A stretch of 64,000 nt of DNA from Pseudobutyrivibrio xylanivorans. GTDB taxonomy: Bacteria > Bacillota > Clostridia > Lachnospirales > Lachnospiraceae. The position numbers and the translations under genes are program-made. Positions 8,507 to 17,272 of this stretch are shown piece after piece. Each line of letters begins with the position of its first letter. The stretch's first letter is position 1. The stretch spans positions 3,218,501 to 3,282,500 of the forward strand of contig NZ_CP043028.1 in the NCBI RefSeq assembly GCF_008935055.1. Direction: 5' to 3'. Below the pieces are notes generated by a model. That model was not told where the DNA came from. It did no database searches and saw only the letters and a list, made by a program, of their open reading frames with translations.

Positions 8507-11500
8507 TTATCTAACAGAAACTACTACAACTCTGTGTCCGAAGAATGGATCTGTTCCTTCAACAGTTGCAAGACCAACGCCAAGCCACTTGCTGTAAGTT
8601 ACCATCCAAGCATTGTAGTCCTTGCCTACCTGAAGCTTAACTACTGTGCCCTTCTTTACGCCGAAGTAAGAAGCCTCGTCGTTCTTGTTAACCTTGTACT
8701 CAAGATTCAAAGTGACGACATTTCTCTTCTCATCCCACTTAACGTATCTAGACTTAAGATTTGCTGAAAGGATGTGTACCTGTGCATCAGCGATAACATC
8801 AAGTGCAACCTCCTTCTCGCCTGTGAAGTTTGTGCTGTTAGCTCTAACTACTGCATAGTACTGGCCATCGCCGTTTGAAGCGTATGCTGGAAGCTGCTTC
8901 ATCTCCTTGCCGTCCTTGCCAAGCTTGTAAGTGATTACATAATCATTCTTAGAAACCTTCTTACCATTGAACTTAACAGTAACGTTTGGAGTTGTAGCCT
9001 TTGACTTCTCCTTAAGGTTCTTTGGAGCTGTGAACTCAAAGCCTTCTCCTGCGAAATCAGCTGCTGCAATTGTAAAGTTAGCCTTAAGCTCGCCTTCATA
9101 CTCGCCCTTAAGCTTAACGATTACAGTTGGAAGATTCTCATCAAAGTCATCTCCCATACCTGTGCTAACCTTTGTAGCTGCGTTCTTGTTGTTTTTGTAA
9201 GATACCTTGTAATCAATTCCCTTAACAAGTGTCTTGTCGCCAACAACTACAACTACCTCTGGCTTAAGTGCCTTTCCTGTATAAACAACATCCTCAATAA
9301 CTGAGATTGTTGGTACTTCCTCAACTGGCTCCTCTGGCTCAACCTCAGCATCAACAAGTGTAACCTCGCCGAATACTCTTGGTGCACTCCAGCCGTTGCC
9401 TGTCTCATCGTACCATGTTCTTGTACCAATACGTCCGCCATCAGCACCATCATTAATCTGAAGATCAAGACCGATTGCCTGACCAACCTCTGGTGTGATA
9501 TCTGTCCATGCAAATGATGCCTCAACCATGTAGCCATCATCTGTTAATGTAACAGCGTGCTCGCAATTCTCCTCAAGGCACTTTGTACCATTGAAGCTTG
9601 TCTCATTTAAGTAGTTAATTCTGTACTGCTTGTCGTCATCCTCAAAAGCGTCTGACTTATTATTGTTCTCATCGATGAATACCTCAACAGAATCCTTCTC
9701 GTGAACAGCGCTAGCTGATGCATCAAGAACAGAATCCTTTACGTTCATAAGAACATAGAGCTTGCTCTCATCCCAAAGAACCTTAGCTGAAGCTGTAGCA
9801 TTTGGATGTGAGCCACCTGTGATTGTGAGCTCAACATCCTTTGCATTTGCCCAAACATCATCAACCTCACCATCAACAACTGGTGTACCCTTTACAACTG
9901 ACATGTAAGGCTTGCAAAGTGCCTTGGCGAAGTACTTGCTTCCCTCATCCTGTGTAAGTCGAAGGTTGTTGAATGCATGCTGGCCATCCTCATCTGTAAC
10001 AACAACATCAAGTGCAAACTTAGAAGAGGTAACGAACTCCTCTGCGCCCTCAAGCTCAAGTACGCACTCTCCATTTTCATCAACAGCTGCCTCAGTTGTC
10101 TTAACCTCAGCACCGTCTTCCATTGCCTGAGCAAAATCTACATAAAGCTTAACACTCTGAGCACCTGGTGCCTTAACCTTAACAGCAACCTTGTTCTTGT
10201 CCCAAACAGGGACGAAGCTGTAATCTGTGCCTTCAATCTTTGCCTGCTTGCCGTGAGCGAAGATATCGCTGCCTGAAGCCTGAACTACTGTGATAGACTT
10301 GATTGCAGGCTCAAGCTTGCTTGGATCAACAAATGCCCAGTAAGCTGGCTTAGCCTTGTAATCGCCGTCGAAAAGAAGTGGAACCTGCTTCTGTCTGCCG
10401 TTTGCTCCGCCACCAACACTGCTGCTTGTCTGAAGCCATGAGTTAGGATCGATAACGCCCCAAACTGTGATGTTGTTTACATCGATACCTGGCTCAGCGT
10501 CGATTTCCTTATAAGCATCAAATACATCCTTATATCTGTAAGCTTCCTTTGTGTACTCAGCTGAAAGCTCAGCATCTGTGCCACCGAAGTCTGAGCTGCA
10601 CTTGAAGTCAAGCTCTGTAACCTGGATTGTACCAACAATCTTACCGTATCTAATACCACAGTTGATAATCTGCTGCTTAGATGGTGATTGCATATTGTGG
10701 TGTCCCTGCATACCGAAGCCTGTGATTCTTGTAGGAAGAACTGAATCCTTCTCATGCTTCTTTACGCTTTCAAGTAACTGCGCGATTGCATCTGGCTTGT
10801 TGCCTGAGCACTCGTTATAGTCATTGTAGTATAACTCAAGGTTATCCTGGCCCATCTCATGCGCATAGTAGTTTGCAAATCTAAATGCATTAAGAATGTA
10901 CTCAGGTGCATCCTCTGAGCTTCCAATACCATAAATTCTAGCCCAGTTTGATCTTTCACTAGGATCTGCACTTCTGTATGTGCCAGAGCCATCAGAGCAT
11001 GCCTCATTTACAACATCCCATCCATAGAACATATCCTTGTACTCTGATGAGAATACATGCTCAAATACACTCTTAATGAACCACTCGTGACGAAGAGTCA
11101 TCTCCTCTGGAGATACCCAATCACCATTTGGATCATAGTTCTCCTTGAAGAACCATTCTGGTGTCTGTGAGTGCCATGTAAGAACGTGACCTCTTACCTT
11201 TATCTGGTCATCTGGATTTTCATCGTTCCAATCCTTAATTGCATCAAGCATCTTCTCAGCACGTGAGAAATTAAGAGTAGGAACCTTCATGTTCTCGTGA
11301 GTAACACCCTTTGAATCTGTCCATGTCTCCTCAACAATCATGCCCTCTGAAGGCTTGTCATTCTGATAGTTGAAAAGAGCATCTGGCTTAAACTCGTTTC
11401 CAAATGTAACGGCATTGAAGTGCTTCTCAACAAGGTCCATAAGTGTCTTGTCAGAAATCTCTGAAAGCATGATAGCTGCACCTGTGTAAGAATTCTTTCC

Positions 11501-12394
11501 AATACCCTTTGTAGATGAAACATAGTCCTTTAAATCAGGAATGTCTCTCTCGATTGACTTCTCTTCAACCTCTTCCTCAACCTCAGATGGCTTTGGGAAA
11601 TCAGCTTCCTCTCCAACGAGAGTTAAAGTAATGCTACTGATTGTATAAGATGTTGAACCGTCAGCTGTTGTCATTAAGCCGATTCCGTCGAAATCAGCCT
11701 TATCTGTATTTTCAATAACATTTGTTCCGTAAGCTGGCTTAACTTCTTCGCCTTCATTACGAAGCTTTACAGTAAACCTCTGAACATCACCCTTCTTGAT
11801 GTTTACCTTAACAGCCTTAACCTGCTTACCTTTAATCCCCTCTGGTAAACCTAAAACCTTTTCAGCATACTGTCCGCTGTAAGAAATCTTAAAAGCGCCG
11901 CCCTTGACAGTTACTTCTGTACCCCATGAGCCGCCTTTGCTGTAATCCTTGTCGAAATCAATCATTGGATATGTGATTTCACACTCCTGATCTTCTTCCT
12001 CTTCAGATTCCTCTTTATCTTTGTCAGATTCATCTTCCTTGTCAGCATCGTCCTTTGATTCCTCATCCTCAGACTCATCCCTCTTTGAATCCTTCTTTTC
12101 AGAGTCCTCGTCCTTAGAATCCTTTGAGTCTTTTGAATCCTCTGATTTTTCTTCTGACTTAGAATTTTCCTCTGTCTTCTCTTCCTTGTCCTCCTTGCTG
12201 TCCTTTGAAGATTCCTTAGACTCCTCGCTGGTTTCAGCATCTTCAGACTCAGAAGCTTCTTCCACTGTCTCCTCAGTAGCTACATCAGTAGCCTCAGTTG
12301 CGTTGACTGTAGGAGGCACAACAGTGGTTGCCATCATTGCAGAAATAGCAACAACGGAAAGACACTTGTAAAGCCTTCTTTTTACCATACCCAT
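8507..12394 (-). CDS. Secreted multidomain GH10 endo-1,4-beta-xylanase
   Basis: Extracellular xylan-degrading enzyme of 1295 residues. Layout: signal peptide (about 1-33); a 100-residue Ser/Glu/Asp/Lys-rich low-complexity segment (36-138); a beta-sandwich carbohydrate-binding-like region (140-262); an acidic linker; GH10 catalytic domain (about 295-690) with acid/base Glu464 in WDVVNE, nucleophile Glu594 in TELD, and TWHSQTP at 406-412; a further beta domain (695-815); a CBM9-like domain (about 822-1015); a PEEP-type linker; and C-terminal Ig/MBG-like repeats. There is no sortase signal. It cuts the xylan backbone, releasing oligosaccharides (some glucuronated) that the GH115 enzyme upstream can trim after uptake. 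The ATG follows AAGGAG. Assignment of the GH10 domain is very firm; the flanking binding domains are by resemblance. Confidence 0.95.
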   Translation of the reverse strand: MGMVKRRLYKCLSVVAISAMMATTVVPPTVNATEATDVATEETVEEASESEDAETSEESKESSKDSKEDKEEKTEENSKSEEKSEDSKDSKDSKDEDSEKKDSKRDESEDEESKDDADKEDESDKDKEESEEEEDQECEITYPMIDFDKDYSKGGSWGTEVTVKGGAFKISYSGQYAEKVLGLPEGIKGKQVKAVKVNIKKGDVQRFTVKLRNEGEEVKPAYGTNVIENTDKADFDGIGLMTTADGSTSYTISSITLTLVGEEADFPKPSEVEEEVEEKSIERDIPDLKDYVSSTKGIGKNSYTGAAIMLSEISDKTLMDLVEKHFNAVTFGNEFKPDALFNYQNDKPSEGMIVEETWTDSKGVTHENMKVPTLNFSRAEKMLDAIKDWNDENPDDQIKVRGHVLTWHSQTPEWFFKENYDPNGDWVSPEEMTLRHEWFIKSVFEHVFSSEYKDMFYGWDVVNEACSDGSGTYRSADPSERSNWARIYGIGSSEDAPEYILNAFRFANYYAHEMGQDNLELYYNDYNECSGNKPDAIAQLLESVKKHEKDSVLPTRITGFGMQGHHNMQSPSKQQIINCGIRYGKIVGTIQVTELDFKCSSDFGGTDAELSAEYTKEAYRYKDVFDAYKEIDAEPGIDVNNITVWGVIDPNSWLQTSSSVGGGANGRQKQVPLLFDGDYKAKPAYWAFVDPSKLEPAIKSITVVQASGSDIFAHGKQAKIEGTDYSFVPVWDKNKVAVKVKAPGAQSVKLYVDFAQAMEDGAEVKTTEAAVDENGECVLELEGAEEFVTSSKFALDVVVTDEDGQHAFNNLRLTQDEGSKYFAKALCKPYMSVVKGTPVVDGEVDDVWANAKDVELTITGGSHPNATASAKVLWDESKLYVLMNVKDSVLDASASAVHEKDSVEVFIDENNNKSDAFEDDDKQYRINYLNETSFNGTKCLEENCEHAVTLTDDGYMVEASFAWTDITPEVGQAIGLDLQINDGADGGRIGTRTWYDETGNGWSAPRVFGEVTLVDAEVEPEEPVEEVPTISVIEDVVYTGKALKPEVVVVVGDKTLVKGIDYKVSYKNNKNAATKVSTGMGDDFDENLPTVIVKLKGEYEGELKANFTIAAADFAGEGFEFTAPKNLKEKSKATTPNVTVKFNGKKVSKNDYVITYKLGKDGKEMKQLPAYASNGDGQYYAVVRANSTNFTGEKEVALDVIADAQVHILSANLKSRYVKWDEKRNVVTLNLEYKVNKNDEASYFGVKKGTVVKLQVGKDYNAWMVTYSKWLGVGLATVEGTDPFFGHRVVVVSVR

Positions 12395-12465
12395 ATATTC
12401 TCCTTCTTTTTAATGTAAAGACACCGCGGTAAGGCTATTTTAACATTCAAAGGAGACGTAAAAAG

Positions 12466-12490
12466 GGGGATAAACTATATGTTTATCCCC
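12466..12490 (-). terminator. Terminator after the GH115 gene
   Basis: A 10-bp perfect stem GGGGATAAAC/GTTTATCCCC with a 5-base loop is followed by CTTTTT on the transcript. It separates GH115 from the GH10 xylanase, so the two are not simply one operon. Confidence 0.88.
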
Positions 12491-12548
12491 TACAAAGTTT
12501 CAACCGATGCATATTCGACAATTATTGATAATTTATGGCTTTTCTTGC

Positions 12549-15461
12549 CTAATTCTTGCCCTTGTATAATACACTTTCCTTTGGTCCAAGATAAGATTTT
12601 CTTATCTCAGTTCCATCCTTCCAAAGTACAAGCTTTTCAATAACCACAGCTGGGTCAATGGCTGTCAGCTTAATTTCGTTAAGTCCCTTCTTCAGCCTAA
12701 GCTTGCAGCTTCCAATGTGAATCTGATCAAGCACACCCTTTCTCCAGCTTTCAGACTTCCATGGGTCAAAGCCTTTTTCTGGTATCGTATTTACGATATT
12801 TCTAGGATTATTATTTACTGCAACACCAAGTTCAAGCTTTCCTCTATAAACAACTGGATTAGAAGCTGCTGCATAAATATGACAGGTAAACTCTGCATCC
12901 TCTTCTGAGAATACATTATAGATAAGCGCTGGCGCATCTTCCTCTTTATCAAATCTGATATTCTGAGGATATGCCTTCATTCCGCTTTCTGTCTTGCCGT
13001 AGTCCTTAATCTCCTTATACTCAGCAACAGCTGAAGGAATTGCTTTGCTGAAGTGACCTGCCTCAATTGAAATACATCCATCAGCCTCAAGGAAGCATTG
13101 CTCATTTGTCTCAGATAAATCCAAATCTGTTACGTTTACCTGAATCTCTACCATGGTAATGCTGCCACCGTTTTCTGACTCATCAGCAACAACCTCGCAG
13201 TCATCTCCGTATATACGAATCATGGTTGAAGAACTGTTATCCCACTTATCTCTGAGAACCTTCACATAATATACGATAGAATTATCAATCACTGCTGCTT
13301 CATTCTTCTTGATAGGATTATCATCGTACTCGCTCTTTATCTCAAGCCAATCGCCATCCCAGTCAATGTGGTAATGAAGCTCCTTCTCGCCACCATTTCC
13401 AATTTCAATGCCAGCCTCTGGTCTTGACTGGAAGCAAAGTGGCAACTGAAGAACATGTCTTGTCCATCTGTGTGCCCCAGTGAAATCCTCTCTGTCAGCG
13501 ATGCTTACCATAAGTCTACTGTCTCTCACTGGATTGTAATACTGGCATACTGGATACTGACACTGCTCATCATTCCAATTCGTAAATCCGATATGGTAAA
13601 CAGACTGCATGTGATTCCACTTACCATTGTTTCTTGTATGATACTCATCCACCAGCTTGCGCTCATAGTTAATATTGCTTCTAATCACATCAGCATATTC
13701 ATTGGCTATCTTCTTGCCCTGTCTGATGTAATTTGCATTGATGCTGGCAGAAATCTGCATGTTGTTGATTGCTCCTACTGACTTAACTGGGTAATAAATC
13801 AGCTGATAGAAGCACTCCTCAAGCTCTGTTGCCTTCACCTTATCAAACAGTGTGTCCGCATCAAAATTCATATCGCATATACGATCTAACATTTCAAAGG
13901 CTTCATTCTCGTGAACAGCATGATAAGTATCTGGACGAAGGGCCTCAGGTCTACGCTTTGCATTCAAGCCAACATACTGATTAATGAGCTTCGCTCCCTG
14001 AACTGCAACCTCCTTATCAAATCCAAGATTCTTAAGCCAGTTCTCCGTATATACAGTTGTCTGGTTGATTGCTGATGTGCCCCACTTATCAAAGTCATAA
14101 GCCAAATCAAGGAAATAGCTAAGTGGTAACTCCTGATTCTTAATATCACCTACGTTCACAATCCATGCGGAACGTACACCGTAATCATAGGCCATTGTCA
14201 TCTGCTCCCACACCTTTGAAAGAGGTGATGAGTTGATCCAAAGATATGACACTGGCTCACCGAAATAATCAAAGTGATAATACATTCCAAAGCCACCTGA
14301 CTTTTTGCGCAGGTCATCATCTGGAAGTGTTCTGACGTTTGCAAAATTATCATCACAAAGCATCATAATATCATTATCAAGGGCATCCCAATCCTTCAGA
14401 CCCTTTGTGGTCTCGTCACCGTAATAGTAATCCTCCACCTCTTTATAAAGAGCAAGAAGTTGTGGATGCTCAGAAGGTGCATACTTTGCGATTAACTCCT
14501 TCTGCTTAGTGATGGCTGACTTTAAAACATTTATATTATCTTCAAGAGTAGCATCTGCTGGCATAAGATAAGAATCGTTCTCGCCACGCATACCAATTGT
14601 AATCAGATTCTCAAAATCCTTGTTACGAATCAGGCCATCCTTCCAAAATTCTGTAATGCCTTCTGCATTTGAAAGGAAGCTCCAATCCTCGCCATACTGA
14701 GGATTGTCATGACGAAGTCGCTGGAATTCCTGCCCAGAACGGCAGCAAGGCTCATGATGAGACGCTCCAACAATAACGCCCATCTCATTTGCCAGTTCCG
14801 CATTTGCGAAGTAATCCAATGTAAAATCTGAACGCCACATAGCAGGCCAGATATAGTTTCCTTTTAATCTAAGAAGTAGCTCAAAAATCTTCTCATAAAG
14901 AATTGGACAAGGACTTATGCTGCCATAATTTTCCTTAGCCCACTCTCCAAGGCAAGGCTGTTCATCATTTATAAAGAAACCTCTGTATCGCACTGATGGT
15001 TCCTTTGATACCACACAGATATCTTTATCGAAAACAACTTCGGAACGTCTCTTCACAGTTGCATCTGCCCAATAATACCAAGGTGAAACCCCCATCTTCT
15101 CTGAAAGATTAAACATTCCATAGGTAGCACCGCGCTTATCGCTTCCGATTATGGCAAGAATCTTCTGAGTGGCATCTGCAGGATTTCTGAACATGAAAAT
15201 GCCATATACCTCACGCTTTCCCTTTATCTCTGAAACGTCTATCGCATTTACGAATTGGTTATTTACAGCCTCGCTCTCAGCTAGGCCAACATAAATAACA
15301 TACTTGCTATCACCTGGAAGCTCCTCCACTATCTCTGGCTTTCTTCCAGTAACACGCTTTATATCCTCTGCGAATATCTCAGTCATTTTCTTCATTCCAT
15401 GAACGCCATTATCATCAAGCACTATCGTAGCCAGGCTTCCATCTTTAAATAATTCAAACAT
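12549..15461 (-). CDS. GH115 xylan alpha-1,2-glucuronidase
   Basis: Removes (4-O-methyl)-glucuronic acid side groups from xylan or xylo-oligosaccharides. At 970 residues it matches the family's usual 900-1000. Recognisable stretches are SPWYYWADATVKRRSE, RYRGFFINDEQPCLGEW, GNYIWPAMW, GASHHEPCCRSGQEF and IGMRGENDS, spanning the N-terminal and central catalytic parts. The C-terminal region is beta-rich. No signal peptide is visible, so it probably acts in the cytoplasm on imported oligosaccharides, after the secreted GH10 enzyme next door has cut the polymer. It has its own promoter at about 15537-15564. Confidence 0.92.
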   Translation of the reverse strand: MFELFKDGSLATIVLDDNGVHGMKKMTEIFAEDIKRVTGRKPEIVEELPGDSKYVIYVGLAESEAVNNQFVNAIDVSEIKGKREVYGIFMFRNPADATQKILAIIGSDKRGATYGMFNLSEKMGVSPWYYWADATVKRRSEVVFDKDICVVSKEPSVRYRGFFINDEQPCLGEWAKENYGSISPCPILYEKIFELLLRLKGNYIWPAMWRSDFTLDYFANAELANEMGVIVGASHHEPCCRSGQEFQRLRHDNPQYGEDWSFLSNAEGITEFWKDGLIRNKDFENLITIGMRGENDSYLMPADATLEDNINVLKSAITKQKELIAKYAPSEHPQLLALYKEVEDYYYGDETTKGLKDWDALDNDIMMLCDDNFANVRTLPDDDLRKKSGGFGMYYHFDYFGEPVSYLWINSSPLSKVWEQMTMAYDYGVRSAWIVNVGDIKNQELPLSYFLDLAYDFDKWGTSAINQTTVYTENWLKNLGFDKEVAVQGAKLINQYVGLNAKRRPEALRPDTYHAVHENEAFEMLDRICDMNFDADTLFDKVKATELEECFYQLIYYPVKSVGAINNMQISASINANYIRQGKKIANEYADVIRSNINYERKLVDEYHTRNNGKWNHMQSVYHIGFTNWNDEQCQYPVCQYYNPVRDSRLMVSIADREDFTGAHRWTRHVLQLPLCFQSRPEAGIEIGNGGEKELHYHIDWDGDWLEIKSEYDDNPIKKNEAAVIDNSIVYYVKVLRDKWDNSSSTMIRIYGDDCEVVADESENGGSITMVEIQVNVTDLDLSETNEQCFLEADGCISIEAGHFSKAIPSAVAEYKEIKDYGKTESGMKAYPQNIRFDKEEDAPALIYNVFSEEDAEFTCHIYAAASNPVVYRGKLELGVAVNNNPRNIVNTIPEKGFDPWKSESWRKGVLDQIHIGSCKLRLKKGLNEIKLTAIDPAVVIEKLVLWKDGTEIRKSYLGPKESVLYKGKN

Positions 15462-15536
15462 TTTCTCTTCTCCTTATACAAGGCTTCCCCATAATTTCAA
15501 CTATCCTAGATTTTATCAATTCCTTGCTTTCCACAC

Positions 15537-15564
15537 AGTATAATTCTTTACCTATTAAGCGCAA
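15537..15564 (-). promoter_or_regulatory. Probable promoter of the GH115 gene
   Basis: Minus-strand TTGCGC, a 16-base spacer and TATACT, about 75 bases before the GH115 start. No operator-like palindrome was seen with it. Confidence 0.45.
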
Positions 15565-15700
15565 AAACTTGTATACTACTATTCCTCATATCTAATAATC
15601 TGTTTCTAAATATGATAATATGAAAATAAATTATTTCACCTGCAACATTTTCCAGTCCTAAGTTGTATCCATATTAGAGCGAACAAAAGAAAGGAACATC

Positions 15701-16285
15701 ATGGATTACAGTATTAAACTTGAAGACAGCTTCAGCATCAAAGACTTCTTTCTAAAACTCTATTATGCTGTCATCAATAATATAAAAAGTGACTCCATAG
15801 ATAGGGCTGAACTGAACTCTATTGCTGAGCAAATTTTGAAGGACTATGGCAATGACATTCTTCGTTTTGCCTACTCCTACCTTCACAATATGGAAGATAG
15901 CGAGGAAATTGTGCAGGAAACTCTGATTCAATATCTGAAAACAGCACCTTCCTTCGAAAATGAGGCCCACAAAAAAAGCTGGTGCATGACGGTTGCTGCA
16001 AATCTTGCAAAAAACAAAATCAAATACAACCGCATTCGCCAGACTGATGAGCTAATGGAAGAATTAGTTGCCGAGGAACGTGAAGATTTATCCTTCCTGT
16101 GGCAGGCAGTAAAAGAGCTTCCTGAAAACTATAGCGAGGTAATTCACCTCTACTACTATGAGGGCTATTCCACCGCTGACGTTGCAAAGCTCTTAGAAAT
16201 GAAGGAATCTACAGTCCGTTCAAACTTAAAACGTGGTCGTGAGAAGCTCAAAGAAATTCTAAAGGAGGCGTATGATTTTGAGTAA
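15701..16285 (+). CDS. ECF-type RNA polymerase sigma factor
   Basis: Alternative sigma factor of 194 residues. The sigma-2 region is at about 45-110 (ILRFAYSYLHNMEDSEEIVQE followed by the -10 contacting helix HKKSWCMTVAANLAKNK). Sigma-4 is at about 125-185, with the helix-turn-helix YYYEGYSTADVAKLLEMKES. The ~40-residue N-terminal extension before sigma-2 is longer than usual. The ATG follows AAAGGAA. It overlaps the next gene, a membrane protein with the look of an anti-sigma factor, so the two probably form an autoregulated pair. A TGCAAC...GTAT pair at 15641-15668 could be its own ECF-type promoter, but this is weak. Confidence 0.88.
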   Translation: MDYSIKLEDSFSIKDFFLKLYYAVINNIKSDSIDRAELNSIAEQILKDYGNDILRFAYSYLHNMEDSEEIVQETLIQYLKTAPSFENEAHKKSWCMTVAANLAKNKIKYNRIRQTDELMEELVAEEREDLSFLWQAVKELPENYSEVIHLYYYEGYSTADVAKLLEMKESTVRSNLKRGREKLKEILKEAYDFE

Positions 16286-17045
16286 GAAATATGATGAAGT
16301 TATGGATAGAATTTCACTTTCAGATGAATCGAGGGAAAGAATAATGAATAACATAAAGAAATTCGGTGATGATTCTAATATCATCCGATTTACCAATTGG
16401 AAGAAATACACTGCAATTGCCGCAGCGCTGGCAGTTGTGGTAGTAGGAGGAAGTGTAATTTACATGCAAAGTAATGTTTCAAAGCAAATGGATGGTTCAA
16501 CATATCTTTTAGACTCCGCGTACGAATCTGCGACAGAGGAAGCTGCTGAACCAGATGTAGCTGGTGGAACAAAAGGAGCTCCAAGTAATGATGGAGCCTT
16601 CAAAACTGAAGAAGCCACAGAAGGAGAATATGATATCTCTACTACAATTGCAAATCCAATCGTTGAATATAATTCATTGAAAGAACTGTGCGATGCTGCC
16701 GGCTTTGAAATCAAAGAGCTTGATAATCTTCCATTTAAGATTACCTCAACCAGCTACACTCTCATTGCAGGCGAGACTGCACAAATCATCTACTATGGTG
16801 AAGGCGACAATGAAATCTGCTACCGCAAAGCCCTTGGCTCTGAAGACATCAGCGGTGACTATAACACCTACAATTATCAGGACACCCTCGAAGTAAACGG
16901 CAACACCATCACCCTCAAAGGCACCGAAGCCAACCTCTTCAACCTCGCCCTGTGGCAAGATAGCACCTACACATATTCCCTTTACGTCACACCAAACTGC
17001 TCCCGCGACGTATACGAAAATATGATTTCGTCAATAGTTGAATAA
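16278..17045 (+). CDS. Membrane-anchored putative anti-sigma factor
   Basis: Single-pass membrane protein of about 255 residues. A short cytoplasmic N-terminus (about 1-40) is followed by one hydrophobic helix (YTAIAAALAVVVVGGSVIYM), an acidic Ser/Thr/Glu linker, and a C-terminal extracytoplasmic beta-rich domain resembling DUF4367-type domains of anti-sigma and sporulation proteins. It overlaps the sigma factor gene and so probably holds it at the membrane (inference). The start is ambiguous: an ATG at 16272 lies only 3 bases after GGAGG, while the TTG at 16278 has a 9-base spacing. Confidence 0.7.
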   Translation: MSKKYDEVMDRISLSDESRERIMNNIKKFGDDSNIIRFTNWKKYTAIAAALAVVVVGGSVIYMQSNVSKQMDGSTYLLDSAYESATEEAAEPDVAGGTKGAPSNDGAFKTEEATEGEYDISTTIANPIVEYNSLKELCDAAGFEIKELDNLPFKITSTSYTLIAGETAQIIYYGEGDNEICYRKALGSEDISGDYNTYNYQDTLEVNGNTITLKGTEANLFNLALWQDSTYTYSLYVTPNCSRDVYENMISSIVE

Positions 17046-17050
17046 ACAAA

Positions 17051-17258
17051 AAGCGACCCCAATAATCTAGGCAAGCGCGAGCAGGGAAGCATCATGCCAA
17101 GCATGGGAGGGACCTACACCGGGCGGGACAGGGGTAATATTTTCCGAGCTTAGCGATGGAAAATGTTGCCCTAGTAAGCGAAGCTTACATTTCTTAGGGG
17201 CCCATGCTTGAGTATGAGGGGTGCCCTGCGGGAGCACAAAAGACTACAAGGGTCGCTT
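17051..17258. repeat. Nested structured element between anti-sigma gene and thrC
   Basis: The ends are a perfect 9-bp inverted repeat (17051-17059 AAGCGACCC; 17250-17258) with T runs outside on both strands, like a two-way terminator whose loop has been opened. Inside are further complementary blocks in strict nesting: GCAGGG 17081-17086 with 17224-17229, and AAGCATGGG 17099-17107 with 17201-17209. A 14-bp stem with G-U pairs (17132-17145 with 17158-17171) and a 6-bp hairpin (17174-17179 with 17183-17188) follow. It has no credible coding frame. It could be a structured RNA or a small palindromic mobile element. Confidence 0.65.
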
Positions 17259-17272
17259 CTTATTTTATTTAA

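Noticed and set aside
12021..12371. Long plus-strand frame rich in Ser opposite the xylanase N-terminus
   Set aside because: It is the antisense shadow of the Glu/Asp/Ser/Lys-coding low-complexity region and has no ribosome binding site.
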